Below, one piece after another: positions 18,447-31,980 of a stretch of DNA of 64,000 nucleotides (its first letter is position 1; every line of letters starts with the position of its first letter). Source of the DNA: Komagataeibacter swingsii (lineage in GTDB: Bacteria > Pseudomonadota > Alphaproteobacteria > Acetobacterales > Acetobacteraceae). Where the stretch lies: contig NZ_NKUB01000002.1 in the NCBI RefSeq assembly GCF_003207895.1, positions 62,001 through 126,000 on the forward strand. The letters run 5' to 3'. The notes under the pieces were generated by a model, which was not told the DNA's origin, made no database searches, and saw nothing but the letters and a program-made list of their open reading frames with translations. The position numbers and the translations under genes were made by a program.

Positions 18447-20216
18447 CGGGCACCTCGGCAAGGCGGACCATGACGGAACAGGCAGGCAGAACGCCTGAAA
18501 TCCCGTCGGTTTCCGCCATGGGCAGGATATACAGGGGCCGGCCCCGCGGCGCATCGGGCATGGCGAGCGGCGCATCCCCCAGATTGAGCGCGATGCCCAG
18601 CACCGCCCCGTCCCCCATGCGCCACCGCGCCACCACCGCCCTTGGCCCGATCACCTCCGCCCCTATGGCATGGGCGCCGGACAGGCGGGGCATGATCCAG
18701 CGATGGCGCAGCGCCAGCAGGTGATGGATGAAGGCCGTCCACGCCGCATGGTCCGGCGCCATGCGTTCCGCGTCATGCAGGCGGGAGGCGGCGAAGGTTT
18801 CCGGCGCGTTGGGGTCGGGAATGGTGTCGCGCGTCTTTTCTGATGCAAAATGTGAAAACGCCGCGAATTCCCTGCGCCGCCCGTCGCGCACGATCCGGCC
18901 CAGACCGGGCGTATGGCTGGTGAAGAACAGGAAGGGCTGGCGCGATCCCCATTCCTCCCCCATGAACAGCATCGGGATCTGCGGGCACAGCAGCACAAGC
19001 CCGTAGGCCGCGCGCAGCGCCGGTTCGGGGGCAAGGACATTCAGCCGTTCGCCCAGCGCCCGGTTGCCGATCTGGTCATGGTTCTGCAGGAAGATGATGA
19101 AGCGCTCGGATGGCAGGTCGCCACTGGGGCTGCCACGCGGCCTGTCGGTAACGGGCGAGATTTCCCCCTGGAAGGCGAAGCCTTCCGCCAGCACGCGCGC
19201 CAGGGCGGCTGTGGGGTCGGGGGTGAAATTGGCGTAATAGCCCTCGCCCTCCCCCGTCAGCATCACGTGCAGGGCGTTATGGGCGTCATCATTCCACTGG
19301 GCGCGATAGCCCGCGCGCAGCAGGCCCGCGTCATTATTCTCGTTTTCCACGATCAGGTGGACATGCCGCCCCGGTTCGGTGCGCGTGCGGACGCGCGCGG
19401 GCAGGTCGCGCAACCAGTCGCGTTCGGCAATGGCCTGCACCGCGTCCAGCCGCAATCCGTCAAAACGGAATTCCATCAGCCAGTACAGCGCGTTGTCTTC
19501 AAAAAACGTGCGCACGGCCGACTGCCGGAAGTCAATGGCCGCCCCCCATGGCGTCGGCAGGTCGGCGCGGAAAAAGGGCGCGGCATAGGACGCCAGGTAA
19601 TTCCCGTCCGGCCCGAAATGGTTGTACACCACGTCAAGGAACACCATAAGCCCAAGCCCGTGCGCCGCATCAACCAGCGCCTTGAGGCCATCGGGATGGC
19701 CATAGGCGGATTCCGGCGCATAGGGAAACACGCCGTCGTACCCCCAGTTCCGTCCGCCCGGTATTTCCGACAGCGGCATGAGTTCGATGGCGGTCACCCC
19801 AAGGGCCGCGATGCGGGGCAGGTCACGCACCACGCCTGCGTATCCGCCCATAAGCCCGACATGGAGTTCATATATCACCACATCATGCCACGGCCGCCCG
19901 GACCAGCGCGGGTACTGCCAGTCATAGGCGCCGGGATCGACCACCATGCTCGGCCCGTGCACGTCATCGGGCTGGTAGCACGATGCCGGGTCGGGCACCG
20001 CAAGGTCGGGGGCGACACGGTAGCGGTAGCGCGCGCCGGGACCGCAGGGAAAGACGCATTCGTACCATCCGCCCTTGCGTCGCGACATCGGTGCCGGGGC
20101 ATGGCCTTCCACCTCCACGGCGACCGTATCGCATGACGGCGCCCACAGGCGGAAACGCGTATGCCCGCCATCCACCACCGTGGCCCCGGCATGCCGGGGG
20201 TGCTGGAAATACCGGT

Positions 20217-20220
<4 letters not shown>
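18439..20220 (-). CDS. treZ: maltooligosyl trehalose trehalohydrolase TreZ
   Basis: Cytosolic GH13 hydrolase that releases free trehalose from maltooligosyltrehalose made by TreY, 593 residues. An N-terminal beta domain (RFRLWAPSCDTVAVEVEG) precedes the barrel. Catalytic stretches are FRFDGLRLDAVQAI (Asp), HLIVENENNDA (Glu) and NHDQIGNR (Asp). The ATG at 20220 overlaps the glgX stop by four bases, and the gene's own stop overlaps malQ. It sits with TreY in one transcript, separated only by malQ. Confidence 0.97.
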
Positions 20221-22327
<2,107 letters not shown>

Positions 22328-22331
<4 letters not shown>

Positions 22332-24547
22332 GGCCCCTCCCCCGCCGGATGAAGGTAAAGGGCGGCCAATGGCGGCAGCGTCAGGACGCACGAACACGGG
22401 TGCCCGTGGGCCGCGTGATCCGTCGCCATGGCGTAGCCGCCGTTGCCTACCCCGCTGCCGCCATATTCGGTGGCGTCGGAATTGAGGCATTCACGCCACG
22501 GCCCGCCCACCGGCACGCCCACGCGGTAGTCATGGCGCACAACCGGCGTCATGTTGAGTACGACAAGCACCGGCGCATGGCCGGGGGCAAGGCGCAGCCA
22601 TGCAAGGACCGTATTGGCCGTGTCATCGCCAATGACCCACGCAAAGCCCGTGGGGTCGCAGTCGCGCGCATGGAGTGCTGGCAACGCGCGGTACATATGG
22701 TTGAGGTCGGTCACGATCCGCAGCATGCCGGACTTGAACGGGTCGGACAGGATATGCCATTCCGGCTGGCCATCATGCGACCATTCGCCCTCCTGGGCGA
22801 ATTCCATGCCCATGAAAACCAGCTTCTTGCCCGGATGCGCCCACATGAAGGCCAGGAACAGCCGCATGTTGGCGTGACGCCGCCAGTTGTCGCCGGGCAT
22901 GCGCGACAGCAGCGATCCCTTGCCGTGCGTGACCTCGTCATGCGACAGGCACAGGATGAACCGCTCGCTGAAGGCATAGTGCAGCCCGAACAGGATTTCC
23001 GGCAGGTGATAGCCCCGCCATAACGGGTCACGGGCAAAGAAGCGCAGGCTGTCATGCATCCAGCCCATGTTCCATTTATATGAAAACCCCAGCCCGCCCT
23101 GTTCCACCGACCGGGTGACGCCGGGCCACGCGGTTGATTCCTCGGCCACCGTAATGGCGTCGGGCATGGCGTCGCGCACGGCCTGGTTCAGTTGCCGCAG
23201 GAAGGCCACGGCCTCCAGGTTTTCACGCCCGCCATGGATGTTGGGTATCCATTCCCCATCCCGGCGGCTGTAATCGCGGTACAGCATGGACGCCACCGCA
23301 TCGACGCGCAGGCCGTCGATATGGAAGCGTTCCAGCCACATCAGCGCGCTGGCGATCAGGAAGCCGCGCACCTCATGCCGGCCAAGGTTGTAGATATGGG
23401 TGTTCCAGTCCCGGTGCACCCCCTCGCGCGGGTCCTGGTGTTCATACAGCGCGCAGCCGTCAAAATTGACCAGCCCATGGACATCATTGGGAAAATGGGC
23501 GGGCACCCAGTCCAGTATCACGCCAATGCCCGCGATGTGGCAGGCATCGACAAAGGCCGCGAAATCCGCTGGTGTCCCGTGGCGCGCGGATGGCGCGAAC
23601 AGCCCCAGCGGCTGGTACCCCCACGACCCGCCAAACGGGTATTCCATCACGGGCATGAGTTCAATATGCGTAAAGCCCGCATCCATTACATAAGGGATCA
23701 GTTCCGCCGCCAGTTCGTGCCATGTCATGATGCGGTCGGGATCGCCCTGCGGCCTGCGCCATGAGGGCACGTGCAGTTCGTATATGGCAAGGGGCGCATC
23801 CTCGCGCTGCCTGCCCGCGCGCTGTTCCATCCAGTCGTGGTCCTGCCACGCAAAGGGCGCGGGGGATGCGATGACGGAGGCGGTGGCGGGGGGGCGTTCG
23901 GCAAAGCGGGCGAAGGGGTCGGCCTTCTGCGGCAGGATATGGCCCTCGCGCGTCATGATCTCGAATTTGTACCGTTCACCGGGGCCAAGGCCGGGGATGA
24001 ACAGTTCCCATACCCCCGCCCCGTGGCGCAGCCGCATGGGGTGGCGCCTGCCGTCCCAGAAATTGAAATCCCCGATGACCGAAACCCGCCGCGCATTGGG
24101 CGCCCATACGGCAAAGCGTACGCCCGCCGTCGTATCCACCACCATGGGCTGCGCACCCATGACACGGTCGAGGCGCGGATGCCGCCCCTCGGAAAACAGG
24201 CGCAGGTCCGCATCCGCCACCAGCAGGCCGAAGGCGTAGGGATCATCCGTTTCCTCGACCGCGTCGGCCCACTGGATTTTCAGGTGATAGCGCGCGCCCG
24301 CGGGGATCGTGCCGATGTGCAGCCCGCCCTCCCCCATGCGCCGCATGGGCCGTTCGATCGCGCCCGCGCGCGGGCGTTCGACCACCAGCCGCACACGGGC
24401 CGCATCGTGGTATAAAACACGGATGACATCGACCTTGCCCATGTTATGCCGGCCAAGGATGGAAAACGGGTCGGGGCTGCGTCCATGCACCAGGTCATCA
24501 ACGCCTTCGGGAAGGGAATAGTGGGCTGCATCGTGCCTGATCCTCAT
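22328..24547 (-). CDS. glgB: 1,4-alpha-glucan branching enzyme GlgB
   Basis: GH13 enzyme that introduces alpha-1,6 branches into growing glycogen, 739 residues, full length for the two-CBM48 type (N-terminal extra module, then a second module near residue 125). Catalytic stretches are [20 protein letters not shown] (Asp), [14 protein letters not shown] (Glu) and [13 protein letters not shown] (Asp). ATG 24547 has AAGG 8 bases upstream. It starts 62 bases after glgA and overlaps glgX, so the genes are co-transcribed. Confidence 0.97.
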
Positions 24548-24609
24548 GCCGTGGCCTTCATTATTGTCTTTGGTGCAGTAACGCCGTCGAACAGATATGG
24601 CCGCGCGGG

Positions 24610-26232
24610 CTACGGCGCGGCCAGCGGGCGGGACAGGCGCGGCGGCCGCCGGGCGATCGTGCGTCTGCGGCCTTCACGCAGGCGCGTGCCCATATCCGCC
24701 CCGCCGGGCAGGCAGATCACGTTGGACGTTGCGGGCGCCGACAGGTCCACGCCCAGCACTTCGGCAAACAGCATGACGTAATGCGCGGCCTTGTCATTCC
24801 ATGACACGTCATACCCCGCGCCATTGTGCTGGAGTTGGCGCCAGGCCGGACGGTTGCGGCGATACAGCGCGCGCGCGCGGCTGACGCCCGCGACCAGCGT
24901 CTCCCCATCCACGGGCGCAAACAGGAACCCCGTCGCCCCCCCGCGCGCCAGGGCTGCGGGGTTGGCGTCCACTATGGTATCGGCAAGGCCGCCCACCCGC
25001 GATGCAATCGGCACGGCCCCGTAACGCAGCGCGCCAAGCTGGGTCAGCCCACAGGGTTCGAAGCGCGAGGGGACAAGCAGCGCGTCCACGGCGGCGGGCA
25101 CACGGTGGCCCAGTACTTCGCTATACCCGATATGGCATGCGAACCGTCCGGGGTACCGCCGGTGCAGGGCGACAAGGCCGCGTTCGATGTCCCGGTCCCC
25201 TTCCCCCACCACGACAACCTGGGTATTGCCCGCCAGCAGGCGATCCGTGACATCGGCCAGCAGGTCGATACCCTTCTGCGCGGTCAGGCGGCTGACAATG
25301 CCGACCACAAAGGCATTGGGGTCCGCCCACAGGCCGAACTGCGCCTGCAGGTCACGCTTGTTGGGCGCGCGCCCGGTCATGTCCCCCACCACGTAGGGAA
25401 AATGGACGGCCGGATCGCTGGCGGGGTTCCAGATGTCGGTATTGATCCCGTTCAGGATGCCTTCCAGCCTGTCGCTGCGATGGCGCAGCAGGCCATCCAG
25501 CCCCATGCCGCCTTCGGGTGTCTGGATTTCCTGCGCGTAGCTGGGGGAAACGGTGGTGATGCGGTCGGCATGATACAGCCCGGCCTTGAGAAAGCTGATC
25601 GCGCCATAGCATTCGCACCCCTCGACCGAGAACGCCTCGGGCGGCAGGCCGAACCGCGCCAGGCAACTGGCGGGAAACCGCCCCTGGAACGCAAGGTTAT
25701 GGATGGTCTGGACCACCGGCACGCGGGGCATCCCCATCGCGATCCCGTCATGGTGCAGATAGGCCGCCACAAGCCCCGCCTGCCAGTCATGCGCCTGCAC
25801 GATATCGGGGCGGTACCAGTCTATGCGGCCCTGCGCAATATTGGCGGCCATGCGCGACAGGACCGCGAAACGGATGCCGTTATCAGGCCAGTCCTGCCCG
25901 TCGGGGCACATATAGGGATTGCCCGGACGGTCGAACAGGTCGGGCGCGTCAAGGATCAGCAGGTCCAGCCCGGCGACGGTTGCGGACCATAACGTGGCCG
26001 CATGTCCCAGCAGGCTGTCCATGTGGGCCACCACCCGCCGTTCGCGCGCCGCCGCCATGACGGCGGGATATCCCGGCAGCAGCGTCGTGACCATGACGCC
26101 ATAGGGGGCAAGGGCCGCGGGCAGCGAACCCGCCACGTCACCCAGGCCGCCGGTCTTGACGAAGGGAAACATCTCGGCCGTGACGGACAGCAGCCGGATC
26201 GGGGAAAAGAAGGTGGTAACCGCACGGACCAT
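24610..26232 (-). CDS. glgA: glycogen synthase GlgA
   Basis: GT5 glucosyltransferase that elongates glycogen from ADP-glucose, 540 residues. The N-terminal [13 protein letters not shown] carries the ADP-glucose-binding KxGGL motif, and the C-terminal [14 protein letters not shown] carries the conserved nucleotide-sugar site of the second Rossmann domain. The C-terminal 40 residues are basic and probably disordered. ATG 26232 has AAGGA 9 bases upstream. It lies 228 bases after glgP. No ADP-glucose pyrophosphorylase gene is in the window, so its donor must be made elsewhere. Confidence 0.96.
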   Translation of the reverse strand: MVRAVTTFFSPIRLLSVTAEMFPFVKTGGLGDVAGSLPAALAPYGVMVTTLLPGYPAVMAAARERRVVAHMDSLLGHAATLWSATVAGLDLLILDAPDLFDRPGNPYMCPDGQDWPDNGIRFAVLSRMAANIAQGRIDWYRPDIVQAHDWQAGLVAAYLHHDGIAMGMPRVPVVQTIHNLAFQGRFPASCLARFGLPPEAFSVEGCECYGAISFLKAGLYHADRITTVSPSYAQEIQTPEGGMGLDGLLRHRSDRLEGILNGINTDIWNPASDPAVHFPYVVGDMTGRAPNKRDLQAQFGLWADPNAFVVGIVSRLTAQKGIDLLADVTDRLLAGNTQVVVVGEGDRDIERGLVALHRRYPGRFACHIGYSEVLGHRVPAAVDALLVPSRFEPCGLTQLGALRYGAVPIASRVGGLADTIVDANPAALARGGATGFLFAPVDGETLVAGVSRARALYRRNRPAWRQLQHNGAGYDVSWNDKAAHYVMLFAEVLGVDLSAPATSNVICLPGGADMGTRLREGRRRTIARRPPRLSRPLAAP

Positions 26233-26460
26233 CGGCCTGTTTCCTTGCAGGGGGAAAAACCGGTCATGTTTTCTGGTTCTACGGCAGTTAACGGGGCATG
26301 GGCTGCATGGTCTCACCAACACGGTTATGTGATCATGCGCCTTTATGCCATTACTTCCGAATATTATCCGGAATCGCGGAATATAAGGAAAATGGCAATT
26401 ATATGACGGAAATTATGAATATAGTCCCGTCATTATTATTTCCTTGCGCAGGGGCCGCGC

Positions 26461-28968
26461 CTATTTCTGCCATGTGATGAAAGCGGCTTCCAGCGGAATG
26501 GACGCATCGGGGTGAAAGCCCACGACCCGTGGCGTATAATCCGTGGCGGCACGCGCGGCGTCCACTTCCGCGCCATAGGCCGGCAGCCCGTCCACCCCGC
26601 CCGGCACGGGCGCCATCGGCACGACAAGCGGCATCCCGGCGGGTACATCGGCATAAAGCTGTACCTGCACCATGTCCGGCGTAATCGACCCCAGATGCAC
26701 CCCGACACTGATGTGCCAGCGCTCCGCCACGCGGGTGACCCGCAGCGCGCCAAAGCGTATGTCGCGCCACCCCGCCGCCAGCGCCTGCTGCCAGCGCCCG
26801 AGTGCCGCCGCTTTCGCCCCGCCGTCGGCCAGGCGCGCGCGATAGGCGGCGACGGCGGGCAGGTAGAACTGCCGCGTATAGTCACGCACCGCCCTGTTGG
26901 CCGAAAAGCGCGGGGTCAGCCGGGCCATGCTTTCACGCATGACCGCGACCCATCCCTGCGGAATGCCCGCCCCGTCACGCTGGTAGAACAGGGGGATGAT
27001 TTCGTTTTCCAGCAGGGTGTACAGGCAATCCGCATCATGCGCGTCCCGCCGGGGGCCTTCGCCATGATCCATGCCATCGCCAATGACCCAGCCCACATCC
27101 GGCGCGCCCGCTTCGGCCCACCATCCATCGGGTTCGGACACATTCAGGCCGCCATTGACCAGCACCTTCATGCCGCTGGTGCCACACGCTTCCCACGGGC
27201 GCAGGGGCGTGTTGACCCACAGGTCCACCCCTTCCACCAGCCGCCGGGCGATGGACATGTCATAATCGACCAGGAAAGTTACACGGCCGCACAGGTCGGG
27301 CCGCCGGATGAATTCCATCCACCGCGCAATCAGGGCCTGCCCCGCCATGTCCCGGGGGTGCGCCTTGCCCGCGACCACCAGTTGTACGGGACGGGCCGTA
27401 CTGGTCAGGATGCGGGCCAGCCTGTCGGGATCATGCAAAAGCAGGTCGGGGCGCTTGTAGGCGGCAAAACGGCGCGCGAAACCGATGGTCAGGACATCCG
27501 CATCGAACCCCGGCGGCGGCATGCCGCAATCATGCTGCCCGCCCGCAAAGCAGGAACGCGCGCTGTGCTGTCCCGCAATGAACCCGACCAGCGCCGCGCG
27601 GGCCTGCGCGCGGGTATGCCACAGGTCATGGGCGGGGATGGCGCGGATGCCTTGCTCCATCCCCTCCAGCGTGCCAAGCCAGCGATCCTTGCCCGCCGCA
27701 CTGGTCCACAGCGCATCGGCGGCGGCGCTGTCCCATGTGGGCACATGCACCCCGTTGGTGACATGGGATACCGGCACCTCGACCTGCGGCCAGCGGGGGA
27801 ACAGCGGGTTGAACAGGCTGCGGCTGACCTGTTCATGCAGGCGGCTGACGGCATTGACCGCGCAACTGACACGCAGCGCCAGCCAGGCCATGTTGAAAGT
27901 GGTATCGGGGGATGCGCCCGCGCCCTGTCCCAGCGCCAGTATCTCGACGATATCGGTGCGGAGGCCATGGCGGGCGTAAAAATCCAGGTGCCGCCGCACC
28001 AGTTCCGGGGCGAAGCGGTCAAATCCCGCGGGCACTGCCGTATGGGTGGTAAAGACCGTGCCCGCGCGGGCGATGGCCAGGGCATGGGCGAATGGGATGC
28101 CAAGGTCTTCCATCAGGCCGCATGCGCGTTCAAGGGCCGCGAAGGCGGCGTGGCCTTCGTTCAGGTGGCAGACATCGGGCCGCAGCCCCAACACACGCAG
28201 CAGGCGCCAGCCCCCGATGCCCAGCACCAGTTCCTGGCGCAGGCGCAGCGTATCATCCCCGCCATAAAGCTGTGTTGTAATACAGCGGATATCGGGGGGA
28301 TTGTCGGGGTCATTGGTGTCCAGCAGGTAAAGCGCCGTGCGTCCCACCCGCGCCCGCCACGCCCGCAGCCAGACCTGGCCCGTGGCAATGCGGAAGGGTA
28401 TGCGCAGCCGGTCGCCATTGCCATCGCATACCGGCGCAAGCGGTAACTGGGCGGGATCATTAATGGGATACAGGGCTTCCTGCTGCCCGGTGGGGGAAAA
28501 ACCCTGCCGGAAATAGCCCTGCGCATAAAGCAGCCCCACCGCGACCACCGGCACGCCAAGGTCGCTTGCGGCCTTCAACTGGTCCCCCGCCACATTGCCC
28601 AGCCCCCCGGAATAGATGGGCAGGGCCTCATCCAGCATGTATTCCATGCTGAAATAGGCGATAGTGGGTGGCGGGGACTGGGTGCAGACCTGCGTGAACC
28701 ATGCCGGTTTTTTCTGGCTGTCGGCATGGGCCTGCACCAGTTGCGCCAGCATGTCGCGAAAATCCGCCCGCGCCAGCAGGCTGCGCAGGTGGCTGCGCGG
28801 CGTGTTGAGCAGCACGGTCCACGCATTATGCGTATGGTCCCATATATCGGGCGCAAGCTGGCGCCACAGCCGGTCGGTGGCGTGATTCCATGTCCAGTGC
28901 AGGTCCAGCGCCAGGTCGGTCACGGCCTGTTCATCGCCGGTGTTGCATGATGGCGTCATATCGCCCAT
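26461..28968 (-). CDS. glgP: alpha-glucan phosphorylase GlgP
   Basis: GT35 phosphorylase releasing glucose 1-phosphate from glycogen or maltodextrin, 835 residues, of the shorter alpha-glucan phosphorylase subfamily. The pyridoxal-phosphate lysine is seen in CGTSGMKVLVNGGLN. Other conserved stretches are YFSMEYMLDEALPIYSGGLG near residue 105 and GFARRFAAYKRPDLLL. The C-terminal 110 residues form the extra domain of this subfamily. It is the first gene of the glycogen/trehalose run. The promoter presumably lies in 28969-29211, where I see no clear boxes. Confidence 0.95.
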   Translation of the reverse strand: MGDMTPSCNTGDEQAVTDLALDLHWTWNHATDRLWRQLAPDIWDHTHNAWTVLLNTPRSHLRSLLARADFRDMLAQLVQAHADSQKKPAWFTQVCTQSPPPTIAYFSMEYMLDEALPIYSGGLGNVAGDQLKAASDLGVPVVAVGLLYAQGYFRQGFSPTGQQEALYPINDPAQLPLAPVCDGNGDRLRIPFRIATGQVWLRAWRARVGRTALYLLDTNDPDNPPDIRCITTQLYGGDDTLRLRQELVLGIGGWRLLRVLGLRPDVCHLNEGHAAFAALERACGLMEDLGIPFAHALAIARAGTVFTTHTAVPAGFDRFAPELVRRHLDFYARHGLRTDIVEILALGQGAGASPDTTFNMAWLALRVSCAVNAVSRLHEQVSRSLFNPLFPRWPQVEVPVSHVTNGVHVPTWDSAAADALWTSAAGKDRWLGTLEGMEQGIRAIPAHDLWHTRAQARAALVGFIAGQHSARSCFAGGQHDCGMPPPGFDADVLTIGFARRFAAYKRPDLLLHDPDRLARILTSTARPVQLVVAGKAHPRDMAGQALIARWMEFIRRPDLCGRVTFLVDYDMSIARRLVEGVDLWVNTPLRPWEACGTSGMKVLVNGGLNVSEPDGWWAEAGAPDVGWVIGDGMDHGEGPRRDAHDADCLYTLLENEIIPLFYQRDGAGIPQGWVAVMRESMARLTPRFSANRAVRDYTRQFYLPAVAAYRARLADGGAKAAALGRWQQALAAGWRDIRFGALRVTRVAERWHISVGVHLGSITPDMVQVQLYADVPAGMPLVVPMAPVPGGVDGLPAYGAEVDAARAATDYTPRVVGFHPDASIPLEAAFITWQK

Positions 28969-29211
28969 GGCGTTCCATTCCTGCCGGGATCATGGCCATG
29001 CGTGGCAGGCACCCGCCATGGCGTGGCCTGCCGCCAATGCGCCCCGGACAGAGCAGTCGCACGCTGCGCGCCATCCGGCGACCCCGGCCTGACGCACAGC
29101 CGCGCGCCCGGACAAAAGGGGCAGCGCGTTCTTTCAGAACGTCCCTGAAACGGATGCCGGCCCCTGTCGGAGCGGCATCCGGGGCATGGGTGTCGTGTTC
29201 ATTATGGCATG

Positions 29212-29400
29212 TCAGAATCTGGGCAGCGGGATCTGCGGGAAGAACCAGCAGACCACTGCGATCAGCGTGACGAAGAATACGACCATGCAGCCGACAATGA
29301 AACCATGGCGTTTCTGCTCGGGCGTTGTAAATGGCGGGGCGTGCGTGGGGTCAACAGGGGCACGCCCGTCCCGCGCGTTTCCGTCTGATGAATACTTCAT
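29212..29400 (-). CDS. small single-span membrane protein, hypothetical
   Basis: A 62-residue protein with a soluble Pro/Thr-rich N-terminus and one strong membrane helix near the C-terminus (GFIVGCMVVFFVTLIAVVCW). ATG 29400 is preferred over an ATG nine bases upstream because AAGGA then sits 9 bases away. No family recognised. The gene lies between glgP and the DUF4142 gene on the same strand. Confidence 0.65.
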   Translation of the reverse strand: MKYSSDGNARDGRAPVDPTHAPPFTTPEQKRHGFIVGCMVVFFVTLIAVVCWFFPQIPLPRF

Positions 29401-29525
29401 TTGAACCATCCTTTACCGGATATCCAGCTTCAACAGCATGTATTGTGGAAAGTTGCATCCGTCGGGGTAACGGGCATAATTAACGTGCAAAAAAACAGCA
29501 TGACGGGATTACGACGCCCCATCAC

Positions 29526-30059
29526 CTATTGCGGCAGCGACCTGGCCGCCTTCAGGTGGTTTTCAAGTGTTGGCAGGGTATTGGCGGCCCATGTCTTCAG
29601 GGTGGCGTTTTCGCCATTTTCAGCATAGCGGCGGAACAGGGACACGGCATCCTCGTGCGCTGATACCTGGTCGCTTCTGTACTGCAATGCGAAATCGCGT
29701 CCGTGCAGGGTCCTGAGCTTGTCCAGTTCGTCCTGATGGGTTTCATCCAGCGCGGTCGGCTGCTGGATCTGCACGCTGCCACTACGAAGAATATCCTGCA
29801 GGGCGGCGGATGTCTGCTTGTGGTCGGCGATCATCCTTGTCGCGAAATCGGTCAAGGCGGTATCATGGCTATGCAATGCCAGTTCACTGGACTGGATTTC
29901 AAACATGTCACTGATCGTCGCGATCTTGACGAAATCTTCCGTGCGCGGGGCGACGCCCATAAGGGAATTGATCCCCGTTTTTTCCGGTATCGACTGCGCC
30001 ATGGCGGGAACGGACATGCATACAGCCAGACCCAGCATCGCCATCATGCTTTTCTTCAT
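29526..30059 (-). CDS. DUF4142 family periplasmic protein
   Basis: Exported protein of the DUF4142 family, 177 residues: signal peptide (about 1-21, cleaved after AMA), then a ferritin-like bundle of long helices with family stretches such as FVKIATISDMFEIQSSELAL, FATRMIADHKQT and LENHLKAARSL. ATG 30059 has GGAG 8 bases upstream. Members are common in Acetobacteraceae in several copies and are often stress-linked, but no reaction is known. It begins five bases after a possible small ORF (30065-30232). Confidence 0.88.
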   Translation of the reverse strand: MKKSMMAMLGLAVCMSVPAMAQSIPEKTGINSLMGVAPRTEDFVKIATISDMFEIQSSELALHSHDTALTDFATRMIADHKQTSAALQDILRSGSVQIQQPTALDETHQDELDKLRTLHGRDFALQYRSDQVSAHEDAVSLFRRYAENGENATLKTWAANTLPTLENHLKAARSLPQ

Positions 30060-30064
30060 CGGGA

Positions 30065-30232
30065 TTACTCCAGATATTCGGGGGCGGGCCTGTTCCACGC
30101 CGCCAGATCGTCATCGCGCCGGACGGGCACATGACCCCTGCCCTGTTCATCCACGGCCCGGGCCAGATCATCATGCCGGGCGCGCGGGCGGCCTGCCCAC
30201 CGCGTATCAGCGGTCCCGGCCAGCCGGACCAT
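30065..30232 (-). CDS. possible 55-residue ORF upstream of DUF4142 gene
   Basis: A short frame from ATG 30232 to a TAA at 30065-30067, ending inside the ribosome site of the DUF4142 gene. The product is charged and Arg/Asp rich and ends NRPAPEYLE. Its codon choice looks natural for this genome, but there is no strong ribosome site before the ATG and no family match. It could be a small leader gene coupled to DUF4142 translation, or chance. Confidence 0.25.
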   Translation of the reverse strand: MVRLAGTADTRWAGRPRARHDDLARAVDEQGRGHVPVRRDDDLAAWNRPAPEYLE

Positions 30233-30762
30233 CTGCCCAAAAACCCGCTGTCATGTTCAGGTTCTTGCATGTTCGTGAATGGCGTCATCCTGGCGCCCTT
30301 CCGCCCGGCTTTTGTCGCGACCGCCAGCAGGCATCATTATGATGCTACTGGGGCATTCATACAGGTTGATGCGATAAACCATGATCGTTCACCTTTCCCG
30401 GTTTTCGAGATTGCAGCGGGATGCGGGACCCTTGTTTTTTCCCTTGCCCCATTTTGGGGCCATGATGGGAAAGCAATCCTGAAAATACGCGCTGTGGACA
30501 GACAAACGGCGCAGGATACAGGCGGTTCCGGCTTTACCATGTGAAATATAAAATAAATACTTCCTTGCGTATTCATGGATTATGTATCGAATTCATAATA
30601 TAAAAATTCACAGGCAATGACATGACCCCGTCTTGAAACCATTGCACGCCAGCCGCATGTGAAGGAAAAGCCATGCCTGCGCGCGGGATGCGGGCCACCC
30701 CATTTCCATACGACAACTGCCGGACCGTGAACTGCCCCTTACAGGAACGACGGGACCTGTCC
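30233..30762. other. intergenic region with no supported gene
   Basis: Several frames are open here on both strands, but none has a ribosome site plus a recognisable feature. The part 30540-30620 is AT-rich and is the likely promoter region of the plus-strand membrane protein gene that follows. Confidence 0.35.
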
Positions 30763-31230
30763 ATGCAACATCTGTCACGCTTCGCCTTTGCCTGCGCCAG
30801 TGTCATGCTGATGCTGCTTGCGCTGCTGCTGCTGACATTCGGGATGATCGACCTTCTGTCCGCGCTGGGCCATTCGTGGCATGCGGGCCGGAACGCCATA
30901 TTACAGGCCATAAGCTATGTCGTCATTGCCGTCGCGGTCTTTGACGTAGCCAAGTATTTTATGGAGGAGGAAGTAATCCAGACAAGTGGCAAGAAAAGCC
31001 TGGGCGAAGCCCGCGCCAGCCTGACCAAATTCATCACCACAATCATCATTGCGGTCTTTATAGAGGGGCTGGTCGGCATATTTGAAACCAATACCACCGA
31101 ACCTGCCGATATACTGTATCCGGCCAGCCTGCTGGTGGTGGCGACACTGATTGTCGTGTCCCTTGGCGTATTCCAGCGCATGAGCGTGGACGCCGAACGC
31201 GAAAAGAAAAAGGTTGGCGGGGATGAATGA
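30763..31230 (+). CDS. four-helix integral membrane protein, possibly PsiE-like
   Basis: A 155-residue inner-membrane protein with four hydrophobic segments at about residues 8-35, 48-70, 88-110 and 118-140, and a basic C-terminal tail ending KKKVGGDE. The layout (four helices, acidic EEEV after the second) is like the PsiE phosphate-starvation family, but I am not certain of membership. ATG 30763 is chosen because the first helix starts directly after it; an upstream in-frame ATG at 30673 would add a non-hydrophobic leader. Confidence 0.65.
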   Translation: MQHLSRFAFACASVMLMLLALLLLTFGMIDLLSALGHSWHAGRNAILQAISYVVIAVAVFDVAKYFMEEEVIQTSGKKSLGEARASLTKFITTIIIAVFIEGLVGIFETNTTEPADILYPASLLVVATLIVVSLGVFQRMSVDAEREKKKVGGDE

Positions 31231-31290
31231 CCCCCGCCGCGCCGGATGCCCCGCGCATTGCGCGGCGCCCGGCGCCCGGCGCCCGGCCGG

Positions 31291-31980
31291 TTATTTCCTG
31301 GCCGGGGCCTGTTTGCCGCCCTGGTCGGGAATGGCGGTTTCAGCAAAATCCTCGGAAACGAAGACCAGATTGTCAATGATCTGCTGCAGCGCCGCCGATG
31401 CCTCCTTCGGGTGGCGGGCTTCGGTAAAGACGGTGGCGCGGTTCACCGCACCCAGCGTCTGGTCCAGCGGCGTGATCGCCATGATGAAGTCGGCATCTTC
31501 CGCCACGACCTGCAACGTCTGCGCCGCCTGCTGGGTCTTGCCGGCCTTCAGCTGGGTATTGGCGGTGGCGATGGCCGCCTTCTTTTCCGGCGCCAGCGTT
31601 TCGCTGCCAATGACTTCACCACCAACCGGCACCCACGCAACCGGCGTCGTGCCCGCGACATGCCCGCTGGGGGCAGGATGCCGGGGGGCGGGCTGAAGGC
31701 TGTTTTCAGCGGCGATGAACTTGCTGTTCGCCTTGCCGGCGGCGGTCAGGCGCTTGGTCGCGTCATACAGCGCGGGAATGGCGGCATCGGTCTGGCCGCC
31801 ATCAAGGACCTGCTTTGCATTCAGGATATCAGCCATCGCGCGCTGGCCATCAGCGGACAGATGATTGAACGCACGGGTCACCTTGTATTTTTCCCACTCC
31901 GTATGCAGCGATGCCGCATGCGCGCCAAGCGGTGCCGCAACCAGTCCGGTCACGAGGGCCAGGGAAGCAATAAGACGCAT
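31291..31980 (-). CDS. YfdX family periplasmic protein
   Basis: Exported protein of the YfdX family, 229 residues. The signal peptide ends near AHAAS. The mature part is helical, with repeated Ala/Lys/Gln-rich segments, the family stretch TTPVAWVPVGGEVIGSE near residue 120, and ITPLDQTL further on. ATG 31980 has AAGGA 6 bases upstream. In E. coli yfdX is controlled by the EvgA acid/drug-response regulator; here it stands alone. Convergent with the membrane protein gene ending at 31230. Confidence 0.88.
   Translation of the reverse strand: MRLIASLALVTGLVAAPLGAHAASLHTEWEKYKVTRAFNHLSADGQRAMADILNAKQVLDGGQTDAAIPALYDATKRLTAAGKANSKFIAAENSLQPAPRHPAPSGHVAGTTPVAWVPVGGEVIGSETLAPEKKAAIATANTQLKAGKTQQAAQTLQVVAEDADFIMAITPLDQTLGAVNRATVFTEARHPKEASAALQQIIDNLVFVSEDFAETAIPDQGGKQAPARK

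Noticed and set aside
30131-30576. Open frames on both strands in the gap before the four-helix membrane protein
   Set aside because: No ribosome site, no family feature and no clear signal peptide or membrane segment.
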